DNA of 64,000 nt from Halomonas socia (GTDB lineage: Bacteria; Pseudomonadota; Gammaproteobacteria; Pseudomonadales; Halomonadaceae), in contig NZ_CP048812.1 of assembly GCF_010977575.1 (NCBI RefSeq), positions 3,906,001 to 3,970,000 of the forward strand, written 5' to 3'. The position numbers were made by a program, and so were the translations under genes. Positions 8,947-17,519 of this stretch are shown piece by piece. Within the stretch, counting starts at the first letter, position 1. Each line of letters begins with the position of its first letter. The notes below the pieces were generated by a model that was given only the letters and a program-made list of their open reading frames with translations, ran no database searches and had not been told where the DNA came from.

Positions 8947-10218
8947 ATGTCGTCAAATACCCTTTGGCACCCCTACGCCCAGATGCAGACGCAGCCAGCG
9001 CCCCTAGAGGTGGTCGGCGGCCAGGGGCCCTTTATCGAGCTGGCGGGTGGTGAGCGGCTGCTCGATGCCACCTGCTCCTGGTGGTGCATGATCCACGGCT
9101 ACGGCCATCCGCGCCTGGTGTCGGCCATTCAGCGGCAGGCCGACACGCTCTGCCACGTGATGCTCGGCGGGCTGTCACACGCCCCGGCCGTCGAGCTTGC
9201 CGAGACCCTGGTGCGGATCACCCCGCCGGGCCTCGAGCACGTATTCTTCTCGGATAGCGGCTCGGTGGGCATGGAAGTGGCGATGAAGATGGCGGTGCAG
9301 TATCAGGTGCTGCGCGGCCGCCCGCAAAAACACCGCATGCTGTCATTGATGCGCGCCTACCACGGCGATACCAGTGGCTGCATGGCGGTCTGCGACCCCG
9401 AAGAGGGCATGCATTCACTGTTTGCCGGGCTGCTGCCGCGCCACCACTTCGCGCCGGCGCCCATGGCCCCCTTCGACGCCTCGCCGCAGGATGTCGAGGC
9501 CGATATCGCCGCCCTGCGCGCGACCCTCGAGGCCTGCCACCATGAGGTGGCCGCGCTGCTGATGGAGCCGCTGCTGCAGGCCGCCGGCGGGCTCAACATG
9601 ACCTCGCCCTACTATGTACGCGCCGCCCGCGAGCTGTGCGACGAGTTCGATGTGCTGCTGATCTTCGATGAGGTCGCCACCGGCTTCGGCCGCACTGGCA
9701 AGCTGTTCGCCGCCGAGCATGCCGGGGTCACGCCGGACATCATGGTGCTCTCCAAGGGCCTTACCGGCGGCTACCTGGGGCACGCCGCGACCCTGGCCAC
9801 CGCCCGGGTCTACGCTACCTTCCTCAGCGACGACGACGGCCACGCCTTCATGCACGGTCCCACCTTCATGGGCAATCCGCTGGCCTGTCGGGTGGCGCTG
9901 GAGAGTATCGCGGTGTTCGAGGAGGAGGACTACCTGGGCAAGATCGCCCGGCTCAACGCCGTGCTGCGCGAGGAGTTGCTCAATGACTGGGTATCGCGCC
10001 ACCCCGCGGTCAACGACGTGCGCGTGCTCGGCGCCTGTGCTGCCATCGAGTTCAAGGATGCCGCCAGCCTGGCCGGTGCCCAGACCCACGCACGCCGCCA
10101 GGGCGTCTGGCTGCGCCCGTTCGGCCGCTGGCTCTATACCATGCCGGCCTATATCACCACGCAGGATGAGCTACGCCAGATCACCGCGGCGATGACCTCC
10201 TGGGTCGACCAATGTTGA
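8947..10218 (+). CDS. bioA: Adenosylmethionine-8-amino-7-oxononanoate aminotransferase
   Basis: BioA transfers the amino group of S-adenosylmethionine to 7-keto-8-aminopelargonate, forming diaminopelargonate in biotin synthesis. The 423-aa class III aminotransferase has the PLP-binding Lys270 in VLSKGLTGGYLG, Asp241 in FDEVATGFGRTG, and BioA-type CSWWCMIHGYGHP near the N-terminus. I chose this ATG rather than the one 30 nt upstream because the BirA operator covers the earlier one and AAGG sits 8 nt before this one. It stands alone, without bioBFCD neighbours, and ends in a terminator. Confidence 0.95.
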   Translation: MSSNTLWHPYAQMQTQPAPLEVVGGQGPFIELAGGERLLDATCSWWCMIHGYGHPRLVSAIQRQADTLCHVMLGGLSHAPAVELAETLVRITPPGLEHVFFSDSGSVGMEVAMKMAVQYQVLRGRPQKHRMLSLMRAYHGDTSGCMAVCDPEEGMHSLFAGLLPRHHFAPAPMAPFDASPQDVEADIAALRATLEACHHEVAALLMEPLLQAAGGLNMTSPYYVRAARELCDEFDVLLIFDEVATGFGRTGKLFAAEHAGVTPDIMVLSKGLTGGYLGHAATLATARVYATFLSDDDGHAFMHGPTFMGNPLACRVALESIAVFEEEDYLGKIARLNAVLREELLNDWVSRHPAVNDVRVLGACAAIEFKDAASLAGAQTHARRQGVWLRPFGRWLYTMPAYITTQDELRQITAAMTSWVDQC

Positions 10219-10235
10219 CGCCCCAATGGATCTCC

Positions 10236-10260
10236 AGGCGGCCTGCGGGCCGCCTTTTTT
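10236..10260 (+). terminator. Rho-independent terminator of bioA
   Basis: AGGCGGCC, a TGCG loop and GGCCGCCT are followed directly by TTTTTT, starting 17 nt after the bioA stop codon. Confidence 0.93.
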
Positions 10261-10300
10261 GTGCTTGAGCGGCGGCTAAACAGGATTGTCGTAGGCAGGT

Positions 10301-10504
10301 AGCAGCACTCAGAACTGATCCGTCGACAGGCCTGCGAGGGGGCGCTGTGAACCCGTCCCTGGGCGCTATTGCGCCCTGCTGCGCTCTCGCATCCTGCTCC
10401 GCTTGCAGGACCGGGACTGGCCATCCATGGCCAGTCCGTTCGGAGGAATCCTCCTCACCCATGGCGCAAACCCCCTCTTCGGCCTGTCCCCGGCGTCCTT
10501 CGCT
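10301..10504. repeat. Dispersed intergenic repeat, long copy
   Basis: This non-coding stretch matches 36255-36382 along most of its length (shared blocks include CTGATCCGTCG, CAGGCCTGCGAG, GGCGCTGTGAACCC, ATGGCGCAAACC and CGGCGTCCTTCGCT). It carries about 76 bp not found in the other copy, including inverted-repeat segments such as GGACTGGCCATCCATGGCC. Reading frames through it are repeat-derived and have no start-site support. The remainder of the bioA-to-SDR gap shows nothing further except the motif just before the SDR gene. Confidence 0.75.
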
Positions 10505-10600
10505 TAGGGGTAACTGCGCGCTCCCTTGGGCGGCTGAGCCCATCAGTTGGCAAGCTCGGCGAGATGTTCCATACTGACCAGCTATCGGGCTAGCATCCTG

Positions 10601-10614
10601 TCATACCACATACC
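10601..10614. promoter_or_regulatory. CATACC direct-repeat motif upstream of the SDR/FAH/UxaA operon
   Basis: CATACC occurs twice, one base apart, 15 nt before the SDR start codon. The same hexamer (GGTATG on the other strand) is found upstream of the TRAP operon (about 19170) and in the divergent SDR/XylX-like promoter (about 22271). FadR/NanR-like GntR regulators often bind GGTATA-like repeats, so these may be operators of the nearby GntR protein. Weak evidence. Confidence 0.35.
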
Positions 10615-10628
10615 CTCAGGACCCGCCG

Positions 10629-11381
10629 ATGCAACGACTGAATAACAAGACCGCCCTGATCACCGCCGCCGGCAACGGCATTGGCCACGCCGCAGCACTG
10701 CGCTTTGCCGCCGAGGGCGCGCGGGTGATCGCCACCGACATCGACAGCGACGCCCTGGCGACGCTGGACGCTACTTCGGGCATCGAGACACGCCGCCTGG
10801 ACGTCACCGATGGCGCACAGATCGCACGCCTGGTCGCCGAGCTCGAGCGCATCGACGTGCTGTTCAACTGCGCCGGCTACGTCGCCGACGGCAGCCTGCT
10901 GGAGTGCGAGGAGAGCGCCTGGCAGCGCTCCTTCGAGCTCAACGTGACCGCCATGTTCCACCTCACCCGCGCGGTGCTGCCGGGCATGATCGACGCAGGC
11001 GGCGGCAGCGTGATCAACATGGCCTCGGTGGCCTCGAGCCTCAAGGGCGTGCCCAATCGCTGCGCCTATGGCGCCAGCAAGGCGGCAGTGATCGGGCTGA
11101 CCAAGTCGATCGCCGCCGACTATGTCGGCCAGGGCATTCGCTGCAACGCGATCTGCCCGGGCACCGTCGAGTCGCCGTCGCTGCGCCAGCGCATCCGCCA
11201 GCAGGCCAAGCGCCAGAGCCGCGACGAGGCCAGCGTGTTCGCCGAGTTCGAGGCCCGCCAACCACTGGGCCGGCTCGGCCGCGCCGAGGAGATCGCCGCC
11301 CTGGCCTGCTACCTGGCCGCCGACGAGTCCGGCTATACCACCGGCACCACCCACACCATCGACGGCGGCTGGCTGACCTGA
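10629..11381 (+). CDS. SDR-family dehydrogenase, likely 2-keto-3-deoxy sugar acid dehydrogenase
   Basis: A 250-aa classical short-chain dehydrogenase: NAD-binding TAAGNGIG (12-19), Asp37 after beta-2 suggesting NAD+, NCAG (80-83), and catalytic Ser133, Tyr147 and Lys151 (YGASK). Downstream are an FAH-family hydrolase and a UxaA-type dehydratase. Together they match the non-phosphorylative logic known for L-fuconate and L-rhamnonate: dehydrate the aldonate, oxidise the 2-keto-3-deoxy acid at C4, then hydrolyse the diketo acid. The SDR would perform the oxidation. The actual sugar acid cannot be read from sequence. Confidence 0.85.
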   Translation: MQRLNNKTALITAAGNGIGHAAALRFAAEGARVIATDIDSDALATLDATSGIETRRLDVTDGAQIARLVAELERIDVLFNCAGYVADGSLLECEESAWQRSFELNVTAMFHLTRAVLPGMIDAGGGSVINMASVASSLKGVPNRCAYGASKAAVIGLTKSIAADYVGQGIRCNAICPGTVESPSLRQRIRQQAKRQSRDEASVFAEFEARQPLGRLGRAEEIAALACYLAADESGYTTGTTHTIDGGWLT

Positions 11382-11412
11382 CCCCACCCCCTTTCACAGC
11401 AAGGAAACGCCC

Positions 11413-12267
11413 ATGAAACTGCTGCGCTTCGGCCCTGCCGGCCACGAGAAACCCGGCGCCCTGGACACCCAGGGCAGAATTCGCGACCTCTCGGCACACG
11501 TCACCGACCTGAGCGGCGCCCATCTCGACCGCCAGGCGCTGGCCGAGCTGGCCGCCCTGGATCTCACCCGGCTGCCGGAGGTGGCCGGCGATACCCGCCT
11601 GGGGCCCTGCGTGGCCGGGGTCGGCAAGTTCATCTGCATCGGCCTCAACTACTCCGACCACGCCGCCGAGACCGGCGCCGAGGTGCCGCCCGAGCCGGTC
11701 ATCTTCAACAAGTGGACCAGCGCTATCTGCGGCCCCAACGACGACGTGATCATTCCCCGCGATTCGCACAAGACCGACTGGGAGGTGGAGCTGGGCGTGG
11801 TGATCGGCAAGACCGCACGCTATGTCGACGAGGCCGACGCCATGCAGCATGTGGCCGGGTTCTGCGTGGTCAACGACGTCTCCGAACGCGAGTTCCAGCT
11901 CGAGCGCAGCGGCACCTGGGACAAGGGCAAGGGCTGCGATACCTTCGGCCCGCTGGGCCCGTGGCTGGTGACCCCCGACGAGATCGACGACCCGCATCGG
12001 CTGGCCATGTGGCTGGAGGTCGACGGCAAGCGCTACCAGGACGGCAACAGCAACACCATGGTTTACCAGGTGCCCTACCTGATCAGCTACCTGAGCCGCT
12101 TCATGAGCCTGCAGCCCGGCGACGTGATCTCTACCGGCACCCCACCCGGCGTGGGCATGGGCCAGCAGCCGCCGACCTACCTGCGCCCCGGCCAGACCAT
12201 GCGCCTCGGCATCGAGGGCCTCGGCGAACAGCAGCAGCGCGTGGTCGCCGAGCGCGACGCGCGATGA
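11413..12267 (+). CDS. FAH-family hydrolase, 2,4-diketo-3-deoxy-L-fuconate hydrolase-like
   Basis: This 284-aa protein has an N-terminal cap (1-65) and a C-terminal FAH fold starting at GKFICIGLNYSDHA. Metal ligands are visible as the E-x-E pair in DWEVELGVVIG and the Asp in VVNDVSERE; STGTPPGVGMG is the family's late loop. Enzymes of this subgroup cleave 2,4-diketo-3-deoxy acids to pyruvate plus a short hydroxy acid. It lies 31 nt after the SDR gene with AAGGAAA ahead of its ATG, and 13 nt before the dehydratase, so all three form one operon. Ureidoglycolate lyase and acylpyruvase are less likely alternatives given the neighbours. Confidence 0.86.
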   Translation: MKLLRFGPAGHEKPGALDTQGRIRDLSAHVTDLSGAHLDRQALAELAALDLTRLPEVAGDTRLGPCVAGVGKFICIGLNYSDHAAETGAEVPPEPVIFNKWTSAICGPNDDVIIPRDSHKTDWEVELGVVIGKTARYVDEADAMQHVAGFCVVNDVSEREFQLERSGTWDKGKGCDTFGPLGPWLVTPDEIDDPHRLAMWLEVDGKRYQDGNSNTMVYQVPYLISYLSRFMSLQPGDVISTGTPPGVGMGQQPPTYLRPGQTMRLGIEGLGEQQQRVVAERDAR

Positions 12268-12280
12268 GCAGGAGCCAGCC

Positions 12281-13921
12281 ATGACCTCTCCGATTGCCAG
12301 CGACGCCGGTCGTCTGACCAGCCTGCGCGTGCACGCCGACGACAACGTCCGCGTGGCACTCAAGGATCTGCCGGTCGGCAGCGAGATCGCCGACGGCGCG
12401 AGACGGGTGCATCTGGTCGAACCGATCCGCCACAAGCACAAGTTCGCGCTGGCGGATCTCGCCGAGGGCGACAGCGTGATCATGTACGGCGTGACCGTGG
12501 GACGCGCCACCCGGCGGATAGCCGCAGGTGCCGGCATCACCACCGACAACACTGCCCACAGCACCGCCTCGAGCACGCCCCAGGCGCGCCGCGGCGAGTG
12601 GCAGGTGCCGAACGTCGGCGCCTTCACCGGCCTGACCTTCGACGGCTATCGGCGCGCCGACGGCAGCGTGGGCACGGCCAACGTCTGGCTGGTGGTACCA
12701 CTGGTGTTCTGCGAGAACCGCAACATCGAGGTACTGCGCCAGTGCGTGGCCGATGCACTGGGCGAGGATCCCTACCGCGACTACAAGCGCATGGCTCGCG
12801 AGCTGCTTCACGGCGACACCGCCGCCCCCTCTCCCCAGGCTGCCGCCGAGAGGCTGTTCCCCAACGTCGATGGCGTGCGCTTCCTGACCCATACGCTGGG
12901 CTGCGGCGGCACCGACGACGATGCCCAGGCGCTGTGCCAGCTGCTGGCCGGCTATATCTGCCACCCCAACGTGGCCGGTGCCACGGTGCTCAGCCTGGGC
13001 TGCCAGAAGGCCCAGATCGAGATGCTCAAGGACGCCGTGGCCAGCCGCGACCCGCAGGGGCTGCGTCCGGTCCACTACCTGGAGCAGCAGGCCAGCCAGA
13101 GCGAGGAGGCGCTGATCCGCAATGCGCTGACCACCATCTTCGACGGCCTGGCCGAGGCCAATCGCACCCCGCGCACCCCGGCCCCGCTTTCGGCGCTGAG
13201 CCTGGGTGCCGAGTGCGGCGGCTCGGACGGTTTCTCGGGGCTCTCCGCCAACCCGCTGGTGGGCGCAGTGATGGATCGGCTGGTGGCGCTGGGCGGCAGC
13301 GGCATGCTCAGCGAGTTCCCCGAGCTGTGCGGCGTCGAGCATGAGCTGGTGGCGCGTTGCACCGACGACCGGGTGGCCGAGCGCTTCCGGGCGCTGATGA
13401 GCGCCTACCAGCGCCACGCCTCACGGGTCGGCGCCGACTTCTCGATGAACCCCTCGCCGGGCAATATTCGCGATGGCCTGATCACCGATGCCATGAAATC
13501 CGCCGGGGCGGCCAAGAAAGGCGGCGACAGCCCCATCGTCGACGTGCTCGACTATACCGAGCCGCGCACCCGTGCCGGGCTGAGCCTGCTCTGCTCGCCG
13601 GGCAACGATGTGGAATCGACCACCGCCCTGGCCGGCTCCGGCGCCAATCTGATCCTGTTTACCACCGGGCTTGGCACCCCCACCGGCAATCCGGTCACTC
13701 CGGTGCTGAAGATCTCCAGCAACAGCGAGCTGGCCGCACGCATGGGTGACGTGATCGACTTCGATGCCGGGCCAATCATCCGCGGCGAGGCGCAGATCGA
13801 CGAACTCGCCGACGACCTGCTCAGGCTGTGCATCGACACCGCCTCGGGGCGCTACCAGCCCCAGGCAGTACGCCTCGCCCAGTATGATTTCATCCCCTGG
13901 AAGCGCGGCGTGTCCTTGTAG
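12281..13921 (+). CDS. UxaA-family (altronate/galactarate-type) sugar acid dehydratase
   Basis: A 546-aa full-length UxaA-type dehydratase. Residues about 10-90 form the SAF domain (SLRVHADDNVRVALKDL), joined to the large catalytic domain. Conserved catalytic-domain motifs are present: HTLGCGGTDDD, GCQKAQIEMLKDAV, the family hallmark ECGGSDGFSGLSANPLVG and GNPVTPVLKISSN. Such enzymes are Fe-dependent and remove water from hexonates to give 2-keto-3-deoxy acids. Altronate dehydratase would normally feed a kinase/aldolase route, but here the partners are a dehydrogenase and a diketo-acid hydrolase, so the substrate may be a fuconate- or arabinonate-like acid (inference). No other member of the altronate pathway is nearby. 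Confidence 0.85.
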   Translation: MTSPIASDAGRLTSLRVHADDNVRVALKDLPVGSEIADGARRVHLVEPIRHKHKFALADLAEGDSVIMYGVTVGRATRRIAAGAGITTDNTAHSTASSTPQARRGEWQVPNVGAFTGLTFDGYRRADGSVGTANVWLVVPLVFCENRNIEVLRQCVADALGEDPYRDYKRMARELLHGDTAAPSPQAAAERLFPNVDGVRFLTHTLGCGGTDDDAQALCQLLAGYICHPNVAGATVLSLGCQKAQIEMLKDAVASRDPQGLRPVHYLEQQASQSEEALIRNALTTIFDGLAEANRTPRTPAPLSALSLGAECGGSDGFSGLSANPLVGAVMDRLVALGGSGMLSEFPELCGVEHELVARCTDDRVAERFRALMSAYQRHASRVGADFSMNPSPGNIRDGLITDAMKSAGAAKKGGDSPIVDVLDYTEPRTRAGLSLLCSPGNDVESTTALAGSGANLILFTTGLGTPTGNPVTPVLKISSNSELAARMGDVIDFDAGPIIRGEAQIDELADDLLRLCIDTASGRYQPQAVRLAQYDFIPWKRGVSL

Positions 13922-13941
13922 GGAGTAGTAGCGCCGAGGCA

Positions 13942-14203
13942 ATTGTAGGAGCGTGCAGTCTCACCCCCGCCATGGCGAATCGGGCTTGCACAACGGGACG
14001 GGTCCATATAAGCGAATTCAATCGCGATGGGGTGGCTCTACCCCGGCAGCGCTACGCACTGCAATCGCGACTGAAGTCGCTCCCACACTGGGAATGGCTA
14101 CAAAGCCATTGTTGGAGCGCTTTCAATCGCGAATGAATTCGCTCCCACAGGGGGTGGCGCTCTTGGCTAATGTAGGAGCGACTTCAGTCGCGATGGGGAA
14201 GCT
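13942..14203. repeat. REP-like repeat cluster between the dehydratase and GntR genes
   Basis: This convergent gap contains at least four palindromic units of the window-wide family: GCGACTGAAGTCGC, GCGAATGAATTCGC and GCGACTTCAGTCGC plus diverged copies, separated by the recurrent spacer text GGGGTGGC and TGTAGGAGC. No gene is visible. The repeats may help end transcription from both sides, as no other terminator is seen. Confidence 0.8.
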
Positions 14204-14204
14204 C

Positions 14205-14933
14205 TCAGCTTGCGTCGCTGTCGTTAAGCCGCTTCTTGAGCTGCATATAGGTGCCGTAGTGGCGGTCGAGATGGCGGCGCATGGTGGCTTCGGCGGCATC
14301 GGGGTCGCGGGACTCGATGGCGTCGACGATTTCGATATGCGCGGCCATGGCGGCCTTGTCCTCATCCTTCTGCTGCAGCACCTGGGCGCGGCGGTCGTCG
14401 AGCCACTCGGAGAGCGATTCGTGGATGGCGTCGAAGATCGGGTTGCGGGCAATGTTCGCCAGCACGCCGTGGAAGGCGTTGTCGGAGCGCTTGAAGCGCG
14501 CCTCGTTGCCCACCGCGTCGCGGTTGTCATCGAGCGCCGCGCGCAGCCGGGCGAGGTCCTCGTCGCTGGCATGCTGGGCGGCATAGCGCGCCAGCGAGAT
14601 CTCGAACATGGCACGCGCTTCCTGAAAGTACTGCTGCCCGTCGGGCTTGGAGAGCAGCTGCCGGGTGACGCCGGAGAGCCGCGCCATCACCGCCTCGGCG
14701 GTGGGCCGGATGACCCGCGCCCGGGTGCCGCTGTTGATGGCAATCAGCCCCAGCTGCTGCAGATGAAACAGCGCCTCGCGCACCGCCGGCCGGCCGACGC
14801 CGAACTGCTCCATCAGCTCACGCTCTGAGGGCAACTGGTCGTTCTCACTCAGGCGGCCCTCGAGGATCTCGGCCTCGAGCTGCTCGGCGACCTGTTCGGA
14901 CAGCGTCTTGCGCTCTACGCGGTACTTGCTCAT
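14205..14933 (-). CDS. FadR/NanR-like GntR-family transcriptional regulator
   Basis: A 242-aa GntR protein of the FadR subfamily. The winged helix (about 10-75) shows LPSERELMEQFGVGRPAVREAL in which two short halves, LPSERELMEQ and GRPAVREAL, are the signature. The all-helical FCD effector domain (about 95-230) contains a metal-type triad (Asp, His and His) around DNAFHGVL and HIEIVDAI. It lies downstream of the TRAP/Ldh2 genes on the same strand and converges with the SDR/FAH/UxaA operon, so it probably controls one or both. CATACC-type motifs shared by three nearby promoters are candidate binding sites. The effector is probably a sugar acid or its keto derivative. Confidence 0.9.
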   Translation of the reverse strand: MSKYRVERKTLSEQVAEQLEAEILEGRLSENDQLPSERELMEQFGVGRPAVREALFHLQQLGLIAINSGTRARVIRPTAEAVMARLSGVTRQLLSKPDGQQYFQEARAMFEISLARYAAQHASDEDLARLRAALDDNRDAVGNEARFKRSDNAFHGVLANIARNPIFDAIHESLSEWLDDRRAQVLQQKDEDKAAMAAHIEIVDAIESRDPDAAEATMRRHLDRHYGTYMQLKKRLNDSDAS

Positions 14934-15026
14934 CTACGTCCCTCTTGCTCTGCTTGGGCGCCCGCCACGCGCTGCGACGCCGACATGCCGACCATGTTAC
15001 TGCATTATCCCCGCGCCGACAGCGCG

Positions 15027-16100
15027 CTATAGCGGCGTCAGGGGGGCGATCCCCAGGCGCTCGGCAAGCTCGGCATAGGCCTCACGATTGGCCGTATCGA
15101 GAGGGATGCCCTCGGCGTCGCGCTGCGCCATGCAGCGCCACTCGCGGTCGCCCGGCGCCAGCACCTCGGCGTCGGCTACGGCAGGCTGACCACGCAGGTC
15201 GGCCAGGTAGTCGCCAAGGCGCTGCTGGAAGTGCTCGACATCGATGAAGCCGGCCGGATTGATGGCCAGGAAGAAGTGGCTGACGCCGCGCGGCGTGGCC
15301 ATGTCGTCGCCAACCATGGGCAGCAGCCGGAAGCCATTGAGCATGCCCGACAGCGTCGAGCTGAGGATCTCGGCGAGACCGCCGAGGCCGGCGCCCTTGA
15401 AGCCAAACTCGCTGCCTCCCAGCGGCAGCAGCGCGGCCACCTCGCCCGGTGTGCGGGTCACGCCGCCGGCGGCGTTCGCGGCGACCTGGTCGGGCAGCTC
15501 GCGGCCGATGGCGCCATACTGCTGGACGCGGTTCCAGGGAATCGAACTGGTCGCCATATCGAACACATAGGGGTTGCCACTCGCCACCGGTGCGGCAAAG
15601 GCGATCGGGTTGGTGCCATGGAAGGCTCGCTCGCCGCGGTGCAACAGCACAAAGGGGTCGGAGTTACTGACCGTCAGGCCCAGCATGCCCTGCTCGGCGG
15701 CCGCCAGGGCATAGCAGCCGGCCGCGCCGTAGTGCGAGGAGTTGGCCACTGCCACCGCACCAATGCCGATCTCGCGGGCCATCTCCACGGCGTGAGCCAT
15801 GGCGGTGTAACCGGCCAGATGGCCGATGGCGTGGTCGGCGTCGAGCTGGCCGGTGGCCGGCAGGCGCCGGGTGAACTGCAGCTGCGGCCGAGGGTTGATA
15901 CGACCGCCGGCGAGCTCCTCGAGATAGTGTGGCAGCAGGCGCAGGCCGTGGCTGTCGGTACCCCAGCGCGAGGCGGTAACCAGCGCCCGAATCACCGCGT
16001 CACGGCTAGCGGCATCGGCCCCGCGCTGCGCCAGCGCCGCATCCATGAAGCGCTCCAGATCGTGGCGGACCACGCGCATGGCGGTATAGGCATCACTCAT
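15027..16100 (-). CDS. Ldh2/MDH2-family NAD(P)-dependent hydroxyacid dehydrogenase
   Basis: This 357-aa protein belongs to the malate/L-lactate dehydrogenase type 2 family (also ureidoglycolate and delta1-piperideine-2-carboxylate reductases), which uses a non-Rossmann fold. Visible family segments are GTDSHGLRLLPHY near the N-terminus, NSSHYGAAGCYAL (the conserved His of the catalytic region) and GTNPIAFAAP. It follows the TRAP permease after 27 nt on the same strand and probably oxidises or reduces the imported hydroxy or keto acid. The precise substrate is not deducible; a 2-keto-3-deoxy acid or lactate-like acid is plausible from the operon. Confidence 0.85.
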   Translation of the reverse strand: MSDAYTAMRVVRHDLERFMDAALAQRGADAASRDAVIRALVTASRWGTDSHGLRLLPHYLEELAGGRINPRPQLQFTRRLPATGQLDADHAIGHLAGYTAMAHAVEMAREIGIGAVAVANSSHYGAAGCYALAAAEQGMLGLTVSNSDPFVLLHRGERAFHGTNPIAFAAPVASGNPYVFDMATSSIPWNRVQQYGAIGRELPDQVAANAAGGVTRTPGEVAALLPLGGSEFGFKGAGLGGLAEILSSTLSGMLNGFRLLPMVGDDMATPRGVSHFFLAINPAGFIDVEHFQQRLGDYLADLRGQPAVADAEVLAPGDREWRCMAQRDAEGIPLDTANREAYAELAERLGIAPLTPL

Positions 16101-16127
16101 GGATCAGTGCATCCTCCGTTGCGTCGA

Positions 16128-17507
16128 TCAGCGATAGATCAGGGTCGGTAACCACATTGAGATGGCAGGAATGAAGGTCACCAGCAGCAGGCATAATACC
16201 AGCGGAATCAGGAACGGAATGGTGCCACGCATGCAGCGCTCGAAGCTGACGTTGGCGACTCGCGACAGCACGTAGAGCACCATGCCCACCGGCGGCGTCA
16301 GCAGGCCGATCATTAGGTTGAGCACCATGATCACGCCGAAGTGCACCGGGTCGACCCCTACCGCGATGGCCATCGGCAGCAGCACCGGTACCAGGATGGT
16401 GATGGCGGCGATGGTCTCCATGAAGCAGCCGATGATGATCAGGACAATGTTGGAGAACATCAGCACCGCGACCTTGCTGTCGGCGAAAGGCCCAAGCACC
16501 GCGACAAGGTGCTGGGTGACCTGGTTGCTGGACAGGATCCAGGCGAAGATCGACGCCGAGGCGACGATGAACAGGATGATCGCGGTAGTCTCGATGGTCT
16601 CCATGCTGACCTTGAGCAGCTTGCGCCAGCTGAGCGTGCGGTAGATCACCACCCCCAGGAACAGCGCATAGATCACCGCCGCCACCGCCGATTCGGTGGG
16701 CGTGAACACCCCGGTGATGATGCCGCCGACGATGATCACCGGCGTCATCAGCGACAGCACCGCACGGCTTAAGGTCTTGCCCAGTACCCCCATCGAGAAG
16801 CGCGCATCGGCGGTATAGCCGCGCCGCCGCGAGATGATGAAGATCATCCCCATCAGCATGACGCCCATCAGCAGCCCGGGAATCAACCCGGCGGCGAAAA
16901 GCTGGCCCACCGAGGCCGAGGCCATCACACCGTAGATCACCATCGGCAGGCTGGGAGGGATGATCGGCCCGATGGTCGACGAGGCGGCGGTGATACCCAC
17001 CGCAAACTCCTCGTCGTAGCCGGCGTCCTTCATCGCCTTGATCTCGATGGTACCCAGGCCGCCGGCATCGGCCACCGCGGCGCCAGACATGCCGGAGAAG
17101 ACGATACTGGCGCCGACGTTGACATGACCCAGGCCGCCGCGCATCCAGCCCATCAACGCCTTGGCGAAGTTGAAGATACGCTCGGTGATGCCGGCGTTGT
17201 TCATCAGGCTGCCGGCGAAGATGAAGAACGGAATCGCCAACAGCGGGAAGCTGTCGATACCGTTGATCATGCGGTGGGCGACCACGATGTCCGGCACCTG
17301 GCCGGAGATCAGCACGAACATCAGGCAGGCGCCAGCCAGGCTGATGGCGATCGGTACCCCGAGCACCAGCATGGTGAATAGCGCGAAGAACAGAAATGAC
17401 AGGTGGTAGCCGGTCACCGCCAGCACCACGCAGCCAAGCACGGCCAGCGCCGAGAGCAGCGGCGTGACGAGCGGCGCTCGCCAGCGCAGCATGGAAAGTC
17501 GAGACAT
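16128..17507 (-). CDS. dctM: TRAP transporter large permease subunit (DctM)
   Basis: DctM forms the Na+-driven channel of tripartite transporters. The 459-aa sequence has about 12-13 membrane segments and the family signatures GVPIAISLAG, FFIFAGSLMNNAGI, IPPSLPMVIYG and ILVPVLLPMA. It is some 30 residues longer than usual, owing to an extra hydrophobic segment at the N-terminus. It lies 12 nt after the small-subunit gene. Given the neighbouring sugar-acid enzymes, a sugar acid or short hydroxy acid is the likely cargo. Confidence 0.92.
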   Translation of the reverse strand: MSRLSMLRWRAPLVTPLLSALAVLGCVVLAVTGYHLSFLFFALFTMLVLGVPIAISLAGACLMFVLISGQVPDIVVAHRMINGIDSFPLLAIPFFIFAGSLMNNAGITERIFNFAKALMGWMRGGLGHVNVGASIVFSGMSGAAVADAGGLGTIEIKAMKDAGYDEEFAVGITAASSTIGPIIPPSLPMVIYGVMASASVGQLFAAGLIPGLLMGVMLMGMIFIISRRRGYTADARFSMGVLGKTLSRAVLSLMTPVIIVGGIITGVFTPTESAVAAVIYALFLGVVIYRTLSWRKLLKVSMETIETTAIILFIVASASIFAWILSSNQVTQHLVAVLGPFADSKVAVLMFSNIVLIIIGCFMETIAAITILVPVLLPMAIAVGVDPVHFGVIMVLNLMIGLLTPPVGMVLYVLSRVANVSFERCMRGTIPFLIPLVLCLLLVTFIPAISMWLPTLIYR

Positions 17508-17519
17508 GTGGACGCACCC

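Noticed and set aside
10181-10543. Minus-strand open frame of 120 codons
   Set aside because: It runs through the dispersed repeat, bioA terminator and bioA 3' end; part of it (DGFTAPPRRP) recurs in the other repeat copy, so it is repeat sequence, not a gene.
12281-13921. Altronate dehydratase of the glucuronate/galacturonate pathway
   Set aside because: Neighbouring uxaB/uxaC, uxuA or kdgK/eda-type genes are absent; the operon partners are an SDR and a diketo-acid hydrolase.
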